64,000 nt of DNA from Lactobacillus helsingborgensis. Lineage in GTDB: Bacteria; Bacillota; Bacilli; Lactobacillales; Lactobacillaceae. The notes below the pieces were generated by a model. The model did no database searches and was not told where the DNA came from. It worked only from the letters and a program-made list of their open reading frames with translations. This document shows positions 52,311 to 60,911 of the stretch, one piece after another. A program made the translations under genes and the position numbers. The DNA lies in NCBI RefSeq assembly GCF_000970855.1, contig NZ_KQ034046.1:179567-243566 (forward strand), given 5' to 3'. The stretch's first letter is position 1; each line of letters opens with the position of its first letter.

Positions 52311-53024
52311 TTATAAATACTGGTTAACAATATTTTCAATTAAGTTAATAGTATTGCCGTAAAAATAGTTGAGGTTGGTATTTTCAGGATCAGGCACTCC
52401 GCTGCCACTGTCTACGACAAAGGCAAGGTCGCCAATGTTGGCATAAGTGCTGTGCGGTGTAGCAGTGATGGTAATGATATTGCCTCCATCTTTTTTACAA
52501 CCTGCAATTTTGATTAAACCATTTTTATTTTCTCCTGATTGCGAGAATGTAATCAAAGTGTGGGGCAATTGGTCAGACGCAATTGAAATTTCAACGCCAT
52601 CAAGATCGACACCATAAATTCTTTTGAGTAGGAGCTTGCGGTAAGTGTAATTAACCAGAATTTTGCAAAAGCCCTCACCAAATAAATAGGTTCTTTTTTC
52701 CAGCTTGATTTTCTGAAAAAAGTCGGCAACTACTTCATTACCTACATTACAGTGGACATACGGCAGATTGCCATAAGTTTTTAACGGCTGATTTTTATAC
52801 CGAGAAGAAAGAAAAAAGATAAATTCTTTAAAATTGGCAAAACCTGCCCGCTTGACCAATCTGCTGATTGAAGCAGTAGAAAGATAGTTTTTCTTAGCTA
52901 TAAAGCGAATATCTAAATTGTCGTTTGCGGTAATTGAGTCAATAATCGATTCAATCACTTTAATATCTTGGGGACGCAAATGATTATTAGGGAATAACCG
53001 GTCAATTTGGAAGATTTTGGTCAT
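52311..53024 (-). CDS. RpiR-family regulator
   Basis: 237 residues: N-terminal HTH (about 15-75; FIAKKNYLSTASISRLVKRAGF) and a C-terminal SIS sugar-phosphate isomerase domain (about 95-235, with TYLFGEGFC and ITFSQSGENKN). RpiR proteins sense phosphosugars. It is divergent from the deacetylase/PTS/GH4 operon with 140 bases between the starts, so it is the likely local regulator. Confidence 0.9.
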   Translation of the reverse strand: MTKIFQIDRLFPNNHLRPQDIKVIESIIDSITANDNLDIRFIAKKNYLSTASISRLVKRAGFANFKEFIFFLSSRYKNQPLKTYGNLPYVHCNVGNEVVADFFQKIKLEKRTYLFGEGFCKILVNYTYRKLLLKRIYGVDLDGVEISIASDQLPHTLITFSQSGENKNGLIKIAGCKKDGGNIITITATPHSTYANIGDLAFVVDSGSGVPDPENTNLNYFYGNTINLIENIVNQYL

Positions 53025-53060
53025 TTATTATATCACCCTGAAAATATTTTCCTTTTTTGA

Positions 53061-53086
53061 AAATCACATCATAATTCGAGTGATTT
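53061..53086. promoter_or_regulatory. Inverted repeat in the rpiR/chbG control region
   Basis: AAATCAC (53061-53067) and GTGATTT (53080-53086), spacer 12, just upstream of the predicted chbG promoter. Possible RpiR site. Confidence 0.45.
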
Positions 53087-53087
53087 A

Positions 53088-53116
53088 TTGTTATTACACT
53101 TTCATTATACTATATT
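53088..53116 (+). promoter_or_regulatory. Candidate promoter of the chbG-PTS-GH4 operon
   Basis: TTGTTA (53088-53093), 17-base spacer, TATATT (53111-53116). An imperfect cre-like AGAAAGCGTTTTAA follows at about 53129-53142. Confidence 0.5.
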
Positions 53117-53164
53117 AACTTTGTTGAAAGAAAGCGTTTTAAATAATTTGAAAGGCGTGTGTGC

Positions 53165-53950
53165 ATGAAGCAAGTTGTTATTAATGCCGATGATTTTGGC
53201 TATTCACTGGCTGTAAATCGAGGAGTTATTAAAGCGTATAAAGATGGGATGGTTTCTTCTACAACACTTATGGCGAACATGCCAGGTTGTTTAGAGGCAA
53301 TCAAGTTAGCAAGTGAAAACAAAGACTTAGGAGTTGGTTGTCACCTCAACATCACAACTGGTAAACCCATGACGGACGTTAAGTCACTAGTTGATGAAAA
53401 CGGCGAATTTTATCATTTGGCCGGCTATAAAGAGCATCGCAGTGAAATGGATCCGGAGGAAATTTACCGTGAGTGGTGCGCGCAAGTCGATTTCTTATTA
53501 AGTAAAGGAGTGAAACTGACTCATTTAGATAGTCACCACCATGTTCATTCTTTTCCTGAGAACTTAGCTCTTACTCAGCGTATTTCTGATAAGTATCAGT
53601 TACCGGTTAGAAATTGCTACGGTATCGAAGATCAAGTTAAGTTGTCATATCAAAGAGGAATTGCCGGTTTTGATGATCTGATGAATTACCCGCATATTCG
53701 CAGTTTGGATAAATCTTATCATGCGGATCAAGAGCAATGTTTAATAGAAATACAAGCCGTTCTTGATCGCCTGCAAGACAATCAAATAACTGAGTTTATG
53801 GTTCACCCCGCATTTGTGGATGAAACTCTTTACTTTGGTTCTTCATTTAATATACCCCGAATTAAAGAAGTGACAATTCTTTGCGATTCGGCTTTTAAAC
53901 AGAAGCTGCAAGAAAATCAGGTAGAAGTGATTCCATATCCTAATTTTTAA
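53165..53950 (+). CDS. chbG: ChbG/YdjC-family carbohydrate deacetylase
   Basis: 261 residues from ATG 53165 (AAAGG nine bases upstream; an upstream GTG is too close to that site). VINADDFGYS (metal Asp pair), a His-containing GCHLNIT, and LDSHHHVHSFP are the family motifs. ChbG removes N-acetyl groups from phosphorylated amino-sugar disaccharides in E. coli. Here it heads an operon with a PTS IICB and a GH4 enzyme, so it likely acts on the same imported sugar. Confidence 0.9.
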   Translation: MKQVVINADDFGYSLAVNRGVIKAYKDGMVSSTTLMANMPGCLEAIKLASENKDLGVGCHLNITTGKPMTDVKSLVDENGEFYHLAGYKEHRSEMDPEEIYREWCAQVDFLLSKGVKLTHLDSHHHVHSFPENLALTQRISDKYQLPVRNCYGIEDQVKLSYQRGIAGFDDLMNYPHIRSLDKSYHADQEQCLIEIQAVLDRLQDNQITEFMVHPAFVDETLYFGSSFNIPRIKEVTILCDSAFKQKLQENQVEVIPYPNF

Positions 53951-53977
53951 ATAAAAAAGTGTAAAGGAGGCAAAATT

Positions 53978-55606
53978 ATGAAGGGTAAGTTTATGAAGTC
54001 CGCGAATGTATTTTCGCGGGCAATAATTCAACCCGTTATGTTTATGGCGGTAACTGGTATTATCTTATCAGTTTGTGCCATTTTGAAGTTGGACTTAATG
54101 CCGACCGTTTTGAAAGATACCGGTAATTTTATTTACAATATTCTCTCAAGCGGTATGATCGGACAATTAAGTTGTATTTTCTGTGTAGGTATCGCTGCAG
54201 CTTTAGCTAAGCCTAAATATAAAACTGATGCTGCTATTTTAGGTATCGTTACTTATTTAATTTTTTTGTTCGCCAACAACTCTTGGCTGCAATTGACTCA
54301 CCGTTTGGCTAAGCCAAACTCTCAGGGACTATATGGTACTGGACAAAACATGGTTTTTGGTATCCAAGTCACTGATATGGGAGTTTTCCTCGGGATTATT
54401 TTAGGAATCCTAGTAGGCTGGATGGTAAATAAATGGGGTAATATTAAGCTCCATAAGTATTTATCACCTTATGCAGGAACAAAATCTGTTTACATTATTT
54501 TAGTATTTGTCACAATTCTGTTCGCAATTGCGATTACTTATGTTTGGCCAGCAGTTAACTGGGTCATTGAAAACATTGTTAAGGTAATGTCAACTACGGG
54601 ATCCATTGGGTTCTTCCTCTATGGACTTTTGAACCGTTTGCTTTTACCTGTTGGATTGCACCACTTCTTATGGATGCCTTTGTTCTACACGCCACTTGGT
54701 GGTACTGCCAGAATTGCCGGCAAACTATACACTGGTGCGTTTAACATCTGGCTAGCTGAATTAGGTAACCCAAGTCATATTACTGCAATGCACCAATCTA
54801 TTGGTTATCTGTCTAACTTTGGTTCAATTTCATTACCTATCGGTATTGCTTTTGCTTTCTGGAAGATGGCAGAGCCGAAGAATAGGCAAAAAGTTGCGGC
54901 TATCCTAATCCCAACTGTTACTACAGCCTTTTTAGCAGGTGTTACCGAACCTTTGGAATTTATGTTCCTGTTCTTGTCACCATTACTATGGCTGGCTCAC
55001 TCAGTTGTTTACGGAATTAGTCTATTTTTGACAAATATTGTTGGTATCAATATTCAGTTTGATACCGGTATTAATATGATTATTAACAGTTTTGCCTTTC
55101 CGGCAAGGCTGGGACACCAGTATCTCATACCAATAATGTTTGTCGTCACCGGTTTACTTGAATACTTTGTCTTCGTCTTTATGATTAAGCGTTTCAACAT
55201 TCCAACTATTGGACGTGCTAATGCTGACGAATCACTACTTAATGGTGCAGAAAGTGAAGATGAATCTGTTCAAGAGGCAGAAGAAGAACTTGCTCAAAGT
55301 GACAGTGATGCAGAATCTGCAGACACTGCAAAATTTGATAATCAAACTAAAAATATTGTAACTGGTCTAGGTGGTCCAGAAAACATCGATGAAATGGTTA
55401 ATTGTTATACTCGGCTTCGTGTTGATGTTAAAGATACAAGCAAATTGGATATAGATCTATTGAAGCAAAAGACCGGTACTAAAGGCGTCATGCAAGATGG
55501 TCATAATATTCAGATTGTATTCGGAGTCGATGTCGAGAGTATTCATGATAAAGTCGATGAATATCTTGATTATCTGAAAAAACACCCATCCCAAAGCGGA
55601 AAGTAA
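53978..55606 (+). CDS. PTS enzyme IICB, alpha-glucoside/maltose type
   Basis: 542 residues. IIC (about 1-410) has about ten membrane helices with the glucose-superfamily block GLLNRLLLPVGLHHFLW and GVTEPLEFMFLFL. An acidic linker (about 415-450) is followed by IIB with the phosphocysteine at Cys476 (MVNCYTRLRV). No IIA domain, so it must borrow one elsewhere. The sequence class is that of GlvC/AglA/MalB permeases for maltose and other alpha-glucosides. RBS AAAGGAGG. 27 bases after chbG. Confidence 0.92.
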   Translation: MKGKFMKSANVFSRAIIQPVMFMAVTGIILSVCAILKLDLMPTVLKDTGNFIYNILSSGMIGQLSCIFCVGIAAALAKPKYKTDAAILGIVTYLIFLFANNSWLQLTHRLAKPNSQGLYGTGQNMVFGIQVTDMGVFLGIILGILVGWMVNKWGNIKLHKYLSPYAGTKSVYIILVFVTILFAIAITYVWPAVNWVIENIVKVMSTTGSIGFFLYGLLNRLLLPVGLHHFLWMPLFYTPLGGTARIAGKLYTGAFNIWLAELGNPSHITAMHQSIGYLSNFGSISLPIGIAFAFWKMAEPKNRQKVAAILIPTVTTAFLAGVTEPLEFMFLFLSPLLWLAHSVVYGISLFLTNIVGINIQFDTGINMIINSFAFPARLGHQYLIPIMFVVTGLLEYFVFVFMIKRFNIPTIGRANADESLLNGAESEDESVQEAEEELAQSDSDAESADTAKFDNQTKNIVTGLGGPENIDEMVNCYTRLRVDVKDTSKLDIDLLKQKTGTKGVMQDGHNIQIVFGVDVESIHDKVDEYLDYLKKHPSQSGK

Positions 55607-55624
55607 CATAGGAGGCTTATTGAA

Positions 55625-56950
55625 ATGGCAAATAAATTTGTAATCATTGGTGGCGGATCAACTCAATCACCAAGTATCTTGGAAGTTTTACGTCAACGCT
55701 CTGCTGACTTGGATATGAACCAACTGGTTCTATATGATACTGATGAAGAAAGAGTATCTCTTTTAGGGCAATACACCAAAATGTATTACAAAGAGACAGG
55801 TTCACCGGTTCATGTTTCTTATACAACCAATTTGGAAGAAGCTCTGCAAGATGCCGACTTTCTCTTTATGCAAATTCGTCCAGGTCTAAATAAACAACGG
55901 GCAATAGACGAAAAAATTTGTATTCGTAATGGCGTTATTGGACAAGAAACTTGTGGACTTGGCGGTTTCTCCTTCGCGATGAGGGTAATCCCAGATATTA
56001 TTGCTATCATCAAGAAGGTTAAGCAAATTTGTCCAAATGCGTGGATTTTAAATTACACTAACCCTGAAGCGATTTTATCAGAAGCAATTTACCGCGAATT
56101 TCCAGAAGCAAAAGTTATTTGTATCTGTGATATGCCAATTTCAATTGAGGGCGCAATTGCACAATACTTCCACAAAGATTTAAAAGATATTACCTTTAAA
56201 TACTTTGGCATGAACCACTTTGGTTGGTGGACGTCAATGATTGATGAGAATGGTAAAGACTTGTTGCCACAACTGCGTGAAGATGTGCAATCCGGTAAGA
56301 TTGACACCCTTGCACAATGGAATGACGAAACTCTTGATGACCAATATTGGATTGATACGTATAAGCGTATGATTACCATCTTCAAGCGTTTCCCTGAATA
56401 TTTCCCTAACTGCTACCTGCAATATTACCTGATGCCTGATGTAATGATGGCTGAATCAGATGTTAACTTCACACGTGGTGATTGGGTAATGCAGGGACGT
56501 GAAAAGAGAATCTTCACAGAATGTCGTCGGGTTTTAAAAGCCGGCACAGCTAAAGGTTCTTCACTTAACTCCGGTGTTCACGGCAACTATATCGTGGATA
56601 TTGCCAACGCAATTATCCATAACACCCGCGAGCGTTTCACTGTTAACCAAAAGAACAATGGCGCAATATCTAATTTTGATACAGATGCTGTTGTAGAAGT
56701 GCCGGCATACATTGGCAGTATGGGTGCAGAAACCATTAGTATTGGTAAGATTCCAACTTTCCATAAAGGACTGATGGAACTGCAAAAGGCTTATGAGAAA
56801 CGGACAGTAGACGCCGCTCTGTCTGGTTCATATCAAGTCGCTTTAGAAGCAGTTGTTCTTAATAAGACTATTCCAGATTATCACGTTGGTAAAAAGGTTT
56901 TGGATGAGTTATATGAGGCCAATAAAGAATACTGGCCAGAATTGCACTAA
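55625..56950 (+). CDS. GH4 family 6-phospho-alpha-glucosidase-like enzyme
   Basis: 441 residues, NAD- and metal-dependent glycoside hydrolase family 4. FVIIGGGSTQSPSIL binds NAD; NYTNPEA, then C168-D-M-P and His198 (MNHFGW) form the metal site. In this family CDMP at that position marks 6-phospho-alpha-glucosidases, whereas CNVP marks the beta type. The neighbour PTS is also of the alpha type, so the enzyme likely splits a phosphorylated alpha-linked disaccharide. Start behind AGGAGG, 18 bases after the PTS gene. Confidence 0.92.
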   Translation: MANKFVIIGGGSTQSPSILEVLRQRSADLDMNQLVLYDTDEERVSLLGQYTKMYYKETGSPVHVSYTTNLEEALQDADFLFMQIRPGLNKQRAIDEKICIRNGVIGQETCGLGGFSFAMRVIPDIIAIIKKVKQICPNAWILNYTNPEAILSEAIYREFPEAKVICICDMPISIEGAIAQYFHKDLKDITFKYFGMNHFGWWTSMIDENGKDLLPQLREDVQSGKIDTLAQWNDETLDDQYWIDTYKRMITIFKRFPEYFPNCYLQYYLMPDVMMAESDVNFTRGDWVMQGREKRIFTECRRVLKAGTAKGSSLNSGVHGNYIVDIANAIIHNTRERFTVNQKNNGAISNFDTDAVVEVPAYIGSMGAETISIGKIPTFHKGLMELQKAYEKRTVDAALSGSYQVALEAVVLNKTIPDYHVGKKVLDELYEANKEYWPELH

Positions 56951-56977
56951 TGTGTTTGAAATAAAAATCTAATTACT

Positions 56978-57018
56978 AAAAAGATTAGCTTTAACTTTAG
57001 TTATCGCTAGTCTTTTTT
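56978..57018 (+). terminator. Terminator of the GH4 operon
   Basis: AAAAAGATTAGC/GCTAGTCTTTTTT hairpin with a long loop. Confidence 0.75.
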
Positions 57019-57044
57019 ATGTGAGTAATAATTTTGGGGAACAA

Positions 57045-57079
57045 AGAAAAAGACTAGCTTTGAACTGAAAGCTAGTCTT
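57045..57079 (-). terminator. Terminator of the L,D-transpeptidase gene
   Basis: Perfect 12-bp stem AAGACTAGCTTT/AAAGCTAGTCTT (57050-57061 with 57068-57079); minus-strand T run at 57045-57049. Confidence 0.82.
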
Positions 57080-57112
57080 GCAACGTAATATTTTGACTTT
57101 TTTGTCTAAAAT

Positions 57113-58324
57113 TTAGTCGTAAATAATAACTGGTTGGTGCTTACTTACATTGCGCCAGACTTGTTTGATTTCTCTAGGCTTAATATTAATGCAGCCATGT
57201 GAACCGCCTCTTAAATAAGCTTTTTTACTCCAATCACCGCGCCAACCGGCATCGTGAAAACCACAGCCAGTTAAAGTAAATGGCATCCAGTATCTGACTG
57301 GTGAAGCATATTTAGAGCCGTCATTATTGCGCCCGCGTAAAACTGCATGACCTTGTTTATAGTGAATATACCAGACTCCTTGAGGGGTGCGGTTATTTTT
57401 ATTACCGTCTTTTGTTCCAGTAACTACGTCATTAAGGTGAACGACCACCTTGCCTTTACGCACAATCCACATTTCCTGCTTTTTGATTGAAACTACAATA
57501 TAGTCATTGCCTATGCCATGATTGCTTTTGCCATAGCCTAAACCATAAGTGCTATAGCCAAGACCATAAATATAGTTCTTGCCATCCAGATTTTTAGTTC
57601 CGCTTAAAAATGCTTGTTCTACGGCTGTTTGTGCTCTTTTGACATGTACGCCCCAACCATAGCTTTGATTTTTAACAGTAATTTTCTTTCCTGCTGTTTT
57701 ATTGCCTTTTGGCACCGCAAATTTGTAACTCTGGTGAATTGTTGACACTTCTTGGTCAATTTTATTCAGTTCCGCCGTTAAATTTTCGGAATTAAGAAAA
57801 CTGTACTTGCCTTTTTTATAAATTGCTTGATTAATTAACTTTTGTGCTTTGAGCTGATAATCTTTGCCGGCAACATGATAATTAACTACAGCGTGACTGA
57901 CTGCGTGCATCTTTTTGTTTGCGGCATCCAAATCAGTGTTGCGGTATTCATAAACTTGTTTGTCAGGCATAGTTGTATGTTGCTTTTTAAAATAATTTGC
58001 AACTTCCTGCTTTTTGATAGTGTCAATATTGGGATCGCGTTCAATCGCAACTTTGCCGTTTTCCAAAGAAACGATATTATTCGCTTTCCGATTAATCTTG
58101 GCAGTTGCTTTAGTAATTGTTAAGTTTCCAACTTCGACGCCATAAATATTAACATTAGGGTTAAAATGATTTGTAGCGAATGCTTTGGCCTGCTTTTGCG
58201 ATTCAACATGATTATTATATAGAACCACGCCAAAGACAACTGCTAGAATTAAGATTATTCCAATAATAATCAGAAACAAGTTATTGCGGTTATTATATTT
58301 TTTTAAGTTTCTTTTTGATTGCAT
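57113..58324 (-). CDS. L,D-transpeptidase (YkuD family)
   Basis: 403 residues. One N-terminal membrane helix (about 17-37), a peptidoglycan-binding-type region (about 55-200), then a YkuD catalytic domain (about 265-402) with the signature G-G-S-H376-G-C378-I-N. Such enzymes make 3-3 crosslinks or attach proteins to peptidoglycan outside the membrane, and YkuD proteins are beta-lactam-tolerant in part. Single gene with terminator. Confidence 0.92.
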   Translation of the reverse strand: MQSKRNLKKYNNRNNLFLIIIGIILILAVVFGVVLYNNHVESQKQAKAFATNHFNPNVNIYGVEVGNLTITKATAKINRKANNIVSLENGKVAIERDPNIDTIKKQEVANYFKKQHTTMPDKQVYEYRNTDLDAANKKMHAVSHAVVNYHVAGKDYQLKAQKLINQAIYKKGKYSFLNSENLTAELNKIDQEVSTIHQSYKFAVPKGNKTAGKKITVKNQSYGWGVHVKRAQTAVEQAFLSGTKNLDGKNYIYGLGYSTYGLGYGKSNHGIGNDYIVVSIKKQEMWIVRKGKVVVHLNDVVTGTKDGNKNNRTPQGVWYIHYKQGHAVLRGRNNDGSKYASPVRYWMPFTLTGCGFHDAGWRGDWSKKAYLRGGSHGCINIKPREIKQVWRNVSKHQPVIIYD

Positions 58325-58438
58325 AGTCCTACCACCGTCAAACGTAATTTCAAAAAATAATTGCGGTTACAGTTTACCATCTATTGCGGCTCTAGTAAAA
58401 TGCAAGCTTTAAGAAAAATTTTTAGGAGGGATTGCCAA

Positions 58439-59236
58439 ATGGAAAACGACCCATTAGTATTTGATGTTAACATAGCTAAAGATAAACCTAATTCTTACCG
58501 TAAAGTTAAAAATAATTCCGGCTGTCCCTTTTGCGATCCCGCAGGGCTCACTCATATTTTTAGGCGTGAGGGTGGCATGATTTGGCTGCTTAATAAGTAT
58601 TCCACACTCCATGACACTTTCCAAACGGTTCTAATTGAATCTAGCAAACATCAAGGTGACATTACTTCTTATTCAGTGGACTATAATCGCGCTTTAATGC
58701 GTTTTTCGCTATCCTGCTTTAACCAAGTGAACAATTCTGGCAAATTTAGGTCTGTCTTATGGTACAAAAATTATGGTCCGCATTCTGGCGGGTCTCTAGA
58801 ACATCCCCACATGCAGATAGTAGGATTAAAAAAGCTGGACGGCTATCAATTCATTGGACCCAGTGCTTTTGCCGGCATCACTTTATATCAACATAATGGT
58901 TTAGAAGTTAACGTTTGTACTCATCCCGTTCAAGGCTACATCGAACTCGATTTTAACCTGCTTGAAGAAAGCAGCATCGATGAGTGGTCTGACTGGATTC
59001 AGAGTGGGGCAAAATACATGCTGCAAGTTTTGTCAAATGGCAGGTGCGATTCTTATAATCTGTTTTTCTATCCGCGCAGCGATCAGGGCATTTGTGCGAA
59101 ACTAATTTCGCGTTTTACTGTGTCACCGTATTTTGTCGGTTATAAATTATCGCAGGTAGACAACAGAGAAAAGTTAATTATAGAAGCAAATAAGTTCAAA
59201 AACTTTTTTGCCTCCGGCTCGATTGTTCAAGCATAA
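58439..59236 (+). CDS. GalT-like nucleotidyltransferase (HIT superfamily, DUF4931 type)
   Basis: 265 residues from ATG 58439 behind TAGGAGGG; the frame is open for 26 codons upstream without a better site. A zinc-type CPFC (C29, C32) and the active-site HPHMQ (H122-x-H124) are the two signatures of galactose-1-phosphate uridylyltransferase-like proteins. It is shorter than true GalT and no Leloir gene is near. The exact reaction is unknown. Confidence 0.78.
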   Translation: MENDPLVFDVNIAKDKPNSYRKVKNNSGCPFCDPAGLTHIFRREGGMIWLLNKYSTLHDTFQTVLIESSKHQGDITSYSVDYNRALMRFSLSCFNQVNNSGKFRSVLWYKNYGPHSGGSLEHPHMQIVGLKKLDGYQFIGPSAFAGITLYQHNGLEVNVCTHPVQGYIELDFNLLEESSIDEWSDWIQSGAKYMLQVLSNGRCDSYNLFFYPRSDQGICAKLISRFTVSPYFVGYKLSQVDNREKLIIEANKFKNFFASGSIVQA

Positions 59237-59302
59237 TTAATAGCAGACACTAATTAAAAGCATTTAAGTATTTTTAAAATTTACTAATAGCGGCGCTAAT
59301 AT

Positions 59303-59331
59303 TTGCGGCAAATAACTGTAAGCAATATAAT
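59303..59331 (+). promoter_or_regulatory. Promoter of the ECF S-component gene
   Basis: TTGCGG (59303-59308), 17-base spacer, TATAAT (59326-59331). The 28-base leader is too short for a vitamin riboswitch. Confidence 0.7.
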
Positions 59332-59359
59332 AGCAAGGTGTTTTTTAAGGAGGACTTAG

Positions 59360-59974
59360 ATGCGTAGAAAAGAAACTAAGAACCTGGCTATTACAGCCAT
59401 ATTTGTCGCAATCTTTTTATTGCAAACTTTCATCCCTAATATCGGTTATATTCGAATATTGCCAACACTTCCTGCTATCACAACTGTTCCCTTGACTGTT
59501 GCCGTCTATTCTTTAATTATGGGACCAATAGCCGGGACTTTCTTTGGTATTTTCTGGGGTATTGCCCGTTTGGTGCAGGCTTATACCCAACCGGGAGATA
59601 TTGTGAGTTTAATGCTCTTTCAGAATTTTGTTATCGCCGTGATTCCAAGTGTCTTAGCGGGACTATTCCCCGGACTAATTGGCAAATTAACCGTTAAAAA
59701 GAAAAACCGTTTTAAAGAAGTAAGTTATACCGCCGCTGGTGCTATTACTTCTTTGACCAACACCATTTTTGTAATTTTGCTAACCAGCCTTATTTTTATG
59801 GGTAATCCCGCTCAGCTAATGGGGCACTTAGGCAATTTTAGCCACGGCACGCCCTTAATTAAAGCTTTAATAATTGCTTTAGGCATGAATGGCCTGGTTG
59901 AAGCAGTGTTTACTGCGGTGGTGACGCCAATTATTGTTGCTCCGCTCAATAAGGTTTTAGCTCGACTAGGGTAA
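59360..59974 (+). CDS. ECF transporter S component, possibly pantothenate
   Basis: 204 residues, five or six membrane helices. N-terminal 'RRKETKNLAITAIFVAIFLLQTFIP' and the P-rich 'TLPAITTVPLTVAVYSLIMGPIAG' resemble ECF substrate-binding S components, particularly the pantothenate type. The shared EcfA/T subunits are not in the window, as expected for group II ECF transporters. The substrate is a guess. Strong AAGGAGG ribosome binding site. Confidence 0.8.
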   Translation: MRRKETKNLAITAIFVAIFLLQTFIPNIGYIRILPTLPAITTVPLTVAVYSLIMGPIAGTFFGIFWGIARLVQAYTQPGDIVSLMLFQNFVIAVIPSVLAGLFPGLIGKLTVKKKNRFKEVSYTAAGAITSLTNTIFVILLTSLIFMGNPAQLMGHLGNFSHGTPLIKALIIALGMNGLVEAVFTAVVTPIIVAPLNKVLARLG

Positions 59975-60042
59975 ACCCAGTAAATTTTTAAACAAAATTT
60001 AATATTTCTTGTTTACCAGTAGCATCAACGAAAAAAGCTGCT

Positions 60043-60077
60043 ATAAGTCTTTCAATTTTTGAAAGGCTTATTTTTTT
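60043..60077 (+). terminator. Terminator of the ECF S-component gene
   Basis: ATAAGTCTTTCAA/TTGAAAGGCTTAT stem (G-U pairs) with seven T. Confidence 0.82.
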
Positions 60078-60150
60078 GTTGACAATGTTGAGTAGTTAAA
60101 TTAGTGTATTAGATAAATAGTACACAAGTATTACAAAGAGGATTATACAA

Positions 60151-60900
60151 ATGACTGAAATTTTACGAGTAGATCAAGTCACTAAGACATACGGCAAGCG
60201 GGGCGAAAAGCAGTATCAGGCTCTCAAAGGAATTAATTTTGCGGTCAATTCAGGCGAATTTGTAGCGATTATGGGTGCTTCTGGTTCTGGTAAAACAACG
60301 TTGCTCAATATCTTGTCGACTTTAGATAAACCAACAACGGGTAATGTTTTTATTAATCACGAAGATAACAACACGCTAAATGCTAATCAGCTGGCTGATT
60401 TTAGGAGTCAGCAAATTGGCTTTATTTTTCAAGATTTCAATCTCTTGGAAAATTTAACTAATCGCGAAAACATTGCTTTACCTTTAAGCTTACAGGGTAT
60501 TTCTCCCAGAAAAATTGATCCGCTGGTTGACAAAATTGCGACTAGGTTAGGGATTAGAGAAATATTGGCTAAATATCCTGCTGAAGTATCTGGTGGGCAA
60601 AAGCAGAGAGTGGCAGCTGCTAGGGCGTTGGTGCATGAACCGGCAATTTTGCTTGCGGACGAGCCAACTGGCGCCTTGGATTCAAAGAGCGCCCGCGAGT
60701 TGCTTTATACTATGGCTGATTTAAACCAAAATGATGGTATTACTACTCTGATGGTTACGCACGATCCGTTTGCTGCCAGCTTTGCCAGTCGCATTTTATT
60801 TATTAAAGATGGCCAAATTGGTGAACAAATGTTGAAAAACGGGCATTCGAGGCAGGAATTTTATCATCTGTTAATTGATCACTTAGATACTGATGAATAA
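60151..60900 (+). CDS. ABC transporter ATPase, BceA-type
   Basis: 249 residues. Walker A GASGSGKTT, signature VSGGQKQRV, Walker B ILLADEPTGALDS and switch His (VTHD) belong to the MacB/BceA class that works with FtsX-like permeases in antimicrobial-peptide defence or export. Eleven bases ahead of the first permease gene. No two-component system lies in the window. Confidence 0.92.
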   Translation: MTEILRVDQVTKTYGKRGEKQYQALKGINFAVNSGEFVAIMGASGSGKTTLLNILSTLDKPTTGNVFINHEDNNTLNANQLADFRSQQIGFIFQDFNLLENLTNRENIALPLSLQGISPRKIDPLVDKIATRLGIREILAKYPAEVSGGQKQRVAAARALVHEPAILLADEPTGALDSKSARELLYTMADLNQNDGITTLMVTHDPFAASFASRILFIKDGQIGEQMLKNGHSRQEFYHLLIDHLDTDE

Positions 60901-60911
60901 GGAGAACAAAA

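Noticed and set aside
59237-59359. Vitamin riboswitch before the ECF S component
   Set aside because: The promoter leaves only a ~28-base leader, too short for any known vitamin aptamer.
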